A stretch of DNA of 64,000 nucleotides, taken from Rhizobium halophilum. GTDB lineage: Bacteria > Pseudomonadota > Alphaproteobacteria > Rhizobiales > Rhizobiaceae. The notes beneath the pieces are model-generated. The model made no database searches. It was not told the DNA's origin and saw only the letters and a list, made by a program, of their open reading frames with translations. Of the stretch, positions 63,675 to 64,000 are shown piece by piece. Both the position numbers and the translations under genes were made by a program. The stretch is taken from positions 682,001 to 746,000 of the forward strand of contig NZ_JAKJHS010000001.1 of NCBI RefSeq assembly GCF_021648825.1, in the 5' to 3' direction. How positions within the stretch are numbered: the first letter of the stretch is position 1; the number at the start of each line of letters is the position of its first letter.

Positions 63675-64000
63675 TTACTGAGCGGATGCAACGGCCTGCG
63701 GCAGGCGCTCCAGAGCCTGGTCGGTCGTGATCTGACCATTCAGGTGCTGGGTGACCACGTCGAAGACAGCTTCCTTGACGGCCGAAGGCTGTGCGTGGCC
63801 GTGGGCGAGCGAACCGGCGAGGTTGCCGCTGGCAGCAGCTTCAGCCAGGTCCTTCATGCCCTTCTTCCCGCAATCGTCGAACTCCGTATCAGGAACGTCG
63901 GTGCGAGCCGGCACGGAACCCTTTACGGTGTTGAAGGCGATCTGGAAGGCCGGATCTTCAACGGCGCCTGCCATCTTCAGCTGTGCATCACGCTTGTCTT
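63675..64000 (-). CDS. Carbohydrate ABC transporter substrate-binding protein, C-terminal part
   Basis: Only about the last 108 residues are in the window. The pattern FNTVKGSVPARTDVPDTEFDDCGKKG is that of glucose/mannose-type (GtsA-like) binding proteins, whose C-termini carry the short ending here (ERLPQAVASAQ). It belongs with the MalF/MalG-class permeases and the UgpC/MalK-class ATPase encoded next. The exact sugar cannot be inferred. Confidence 0.85.
   Translation of the reverse strand, partial: DKRDAQLKMAGAVEDPAFQIAFNTVKGSVPARTDVPDTEFDDCGKKGMKDLAEAAASGNLAGSLAHGHAQPSAVKEAVFDVVTQHLNGQITTDQALERLPQAVASAQ

Overview
This window looks like a replicon of a Rhizobiaceae alphaproteobacterium (Sinorhizobium/Ensifer/Rhizobium type). 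The evidence is the high-GC coding, the complete PhyR-NepR-EcfG general stress response (GSR) locus, HWE/HisKA_2-type histidine kinases, the Ku/LigD repair genes and the dense set of ABC transporters. The genus is inferred from gene content, not from a marker gene. I saw no rRNA, tRNA, insertion sequence, CRISPR array or replication origin.

Layout. 1-2952: end of a peptide-type ABC transporter (binding protein C-terminus, two permeases). 3018-3160: candidate stress-induced small RNA. 3198-8455: GSR core (HWE kinase, PhyR, NepR, EcfG, a single-domain response regulator), a Crp/Fnr regulator, and a DUF883/holin-like pair. 8470-19161: a ten-gene minus-strand run with a membrane dipeptidase, two peptide-type transporters and apparently one shared ATPase pair, plus a LysR regulator. 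19298-23191: LysR regulator, glutaryl-CoA dehydrogenase and a semialdehyde dehydrogenase (glutarate/lysine catabolism). 23271-27071: sulfate/thiosulfate ABC transporter. 27246-35712: branched-chain-type (Liv) ABC transporter with a GMC oxidoreductase and a HibCH-like hydrolase, and a divergent LysR regulator. 35848-38108: a PAS-PAS hybrid histidine kinase split by a frameshift, and a BON protein. 38172-60582: a stress island with membrane glucose dehydrogenase, a second EcfG-like sigma factor, ku-ligD and a convergent second ku, a NepR paralogue, an isochorismatase-family hydrolase, BON, YciF, DUF2188 and DUF2934 proteins, glgA/glgX, a 25-residue membrane peptide, a triheme cytochrome c operon, a PfpI-family protein, topoisomerase IB, a membrane HisKA_2 kinase and small disordered proteins. 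60658-64000: sugar ABC transporter (ATPase, two permeases, end of the binding protein).

The unifying signal is an EcfG-type promoter (GGAAC, 16-17 bases, CGTT). I found 14 perfect copies and about 10 one-mismatch copies, all intergenic and nearly all just upstream of a stress-type gene. Chance would give about one perfect copy in the window (nine fixed bases, two spacers, two strands). DNA end joining, topology, glycogen, PQQ-dependent glucose oxidation, a c-type cytochrome branch, several very small proteins, a second sigma factor and a C-rich-loop RNA therefore appear to form one physically clustered PhyR-NepR-EcfG regulon. The main points to test are the sRNA at 3049-3160, the NepR paralogue at 46032, the 25-residue peptide at 53758 and the frameshifted kinase near 36621.
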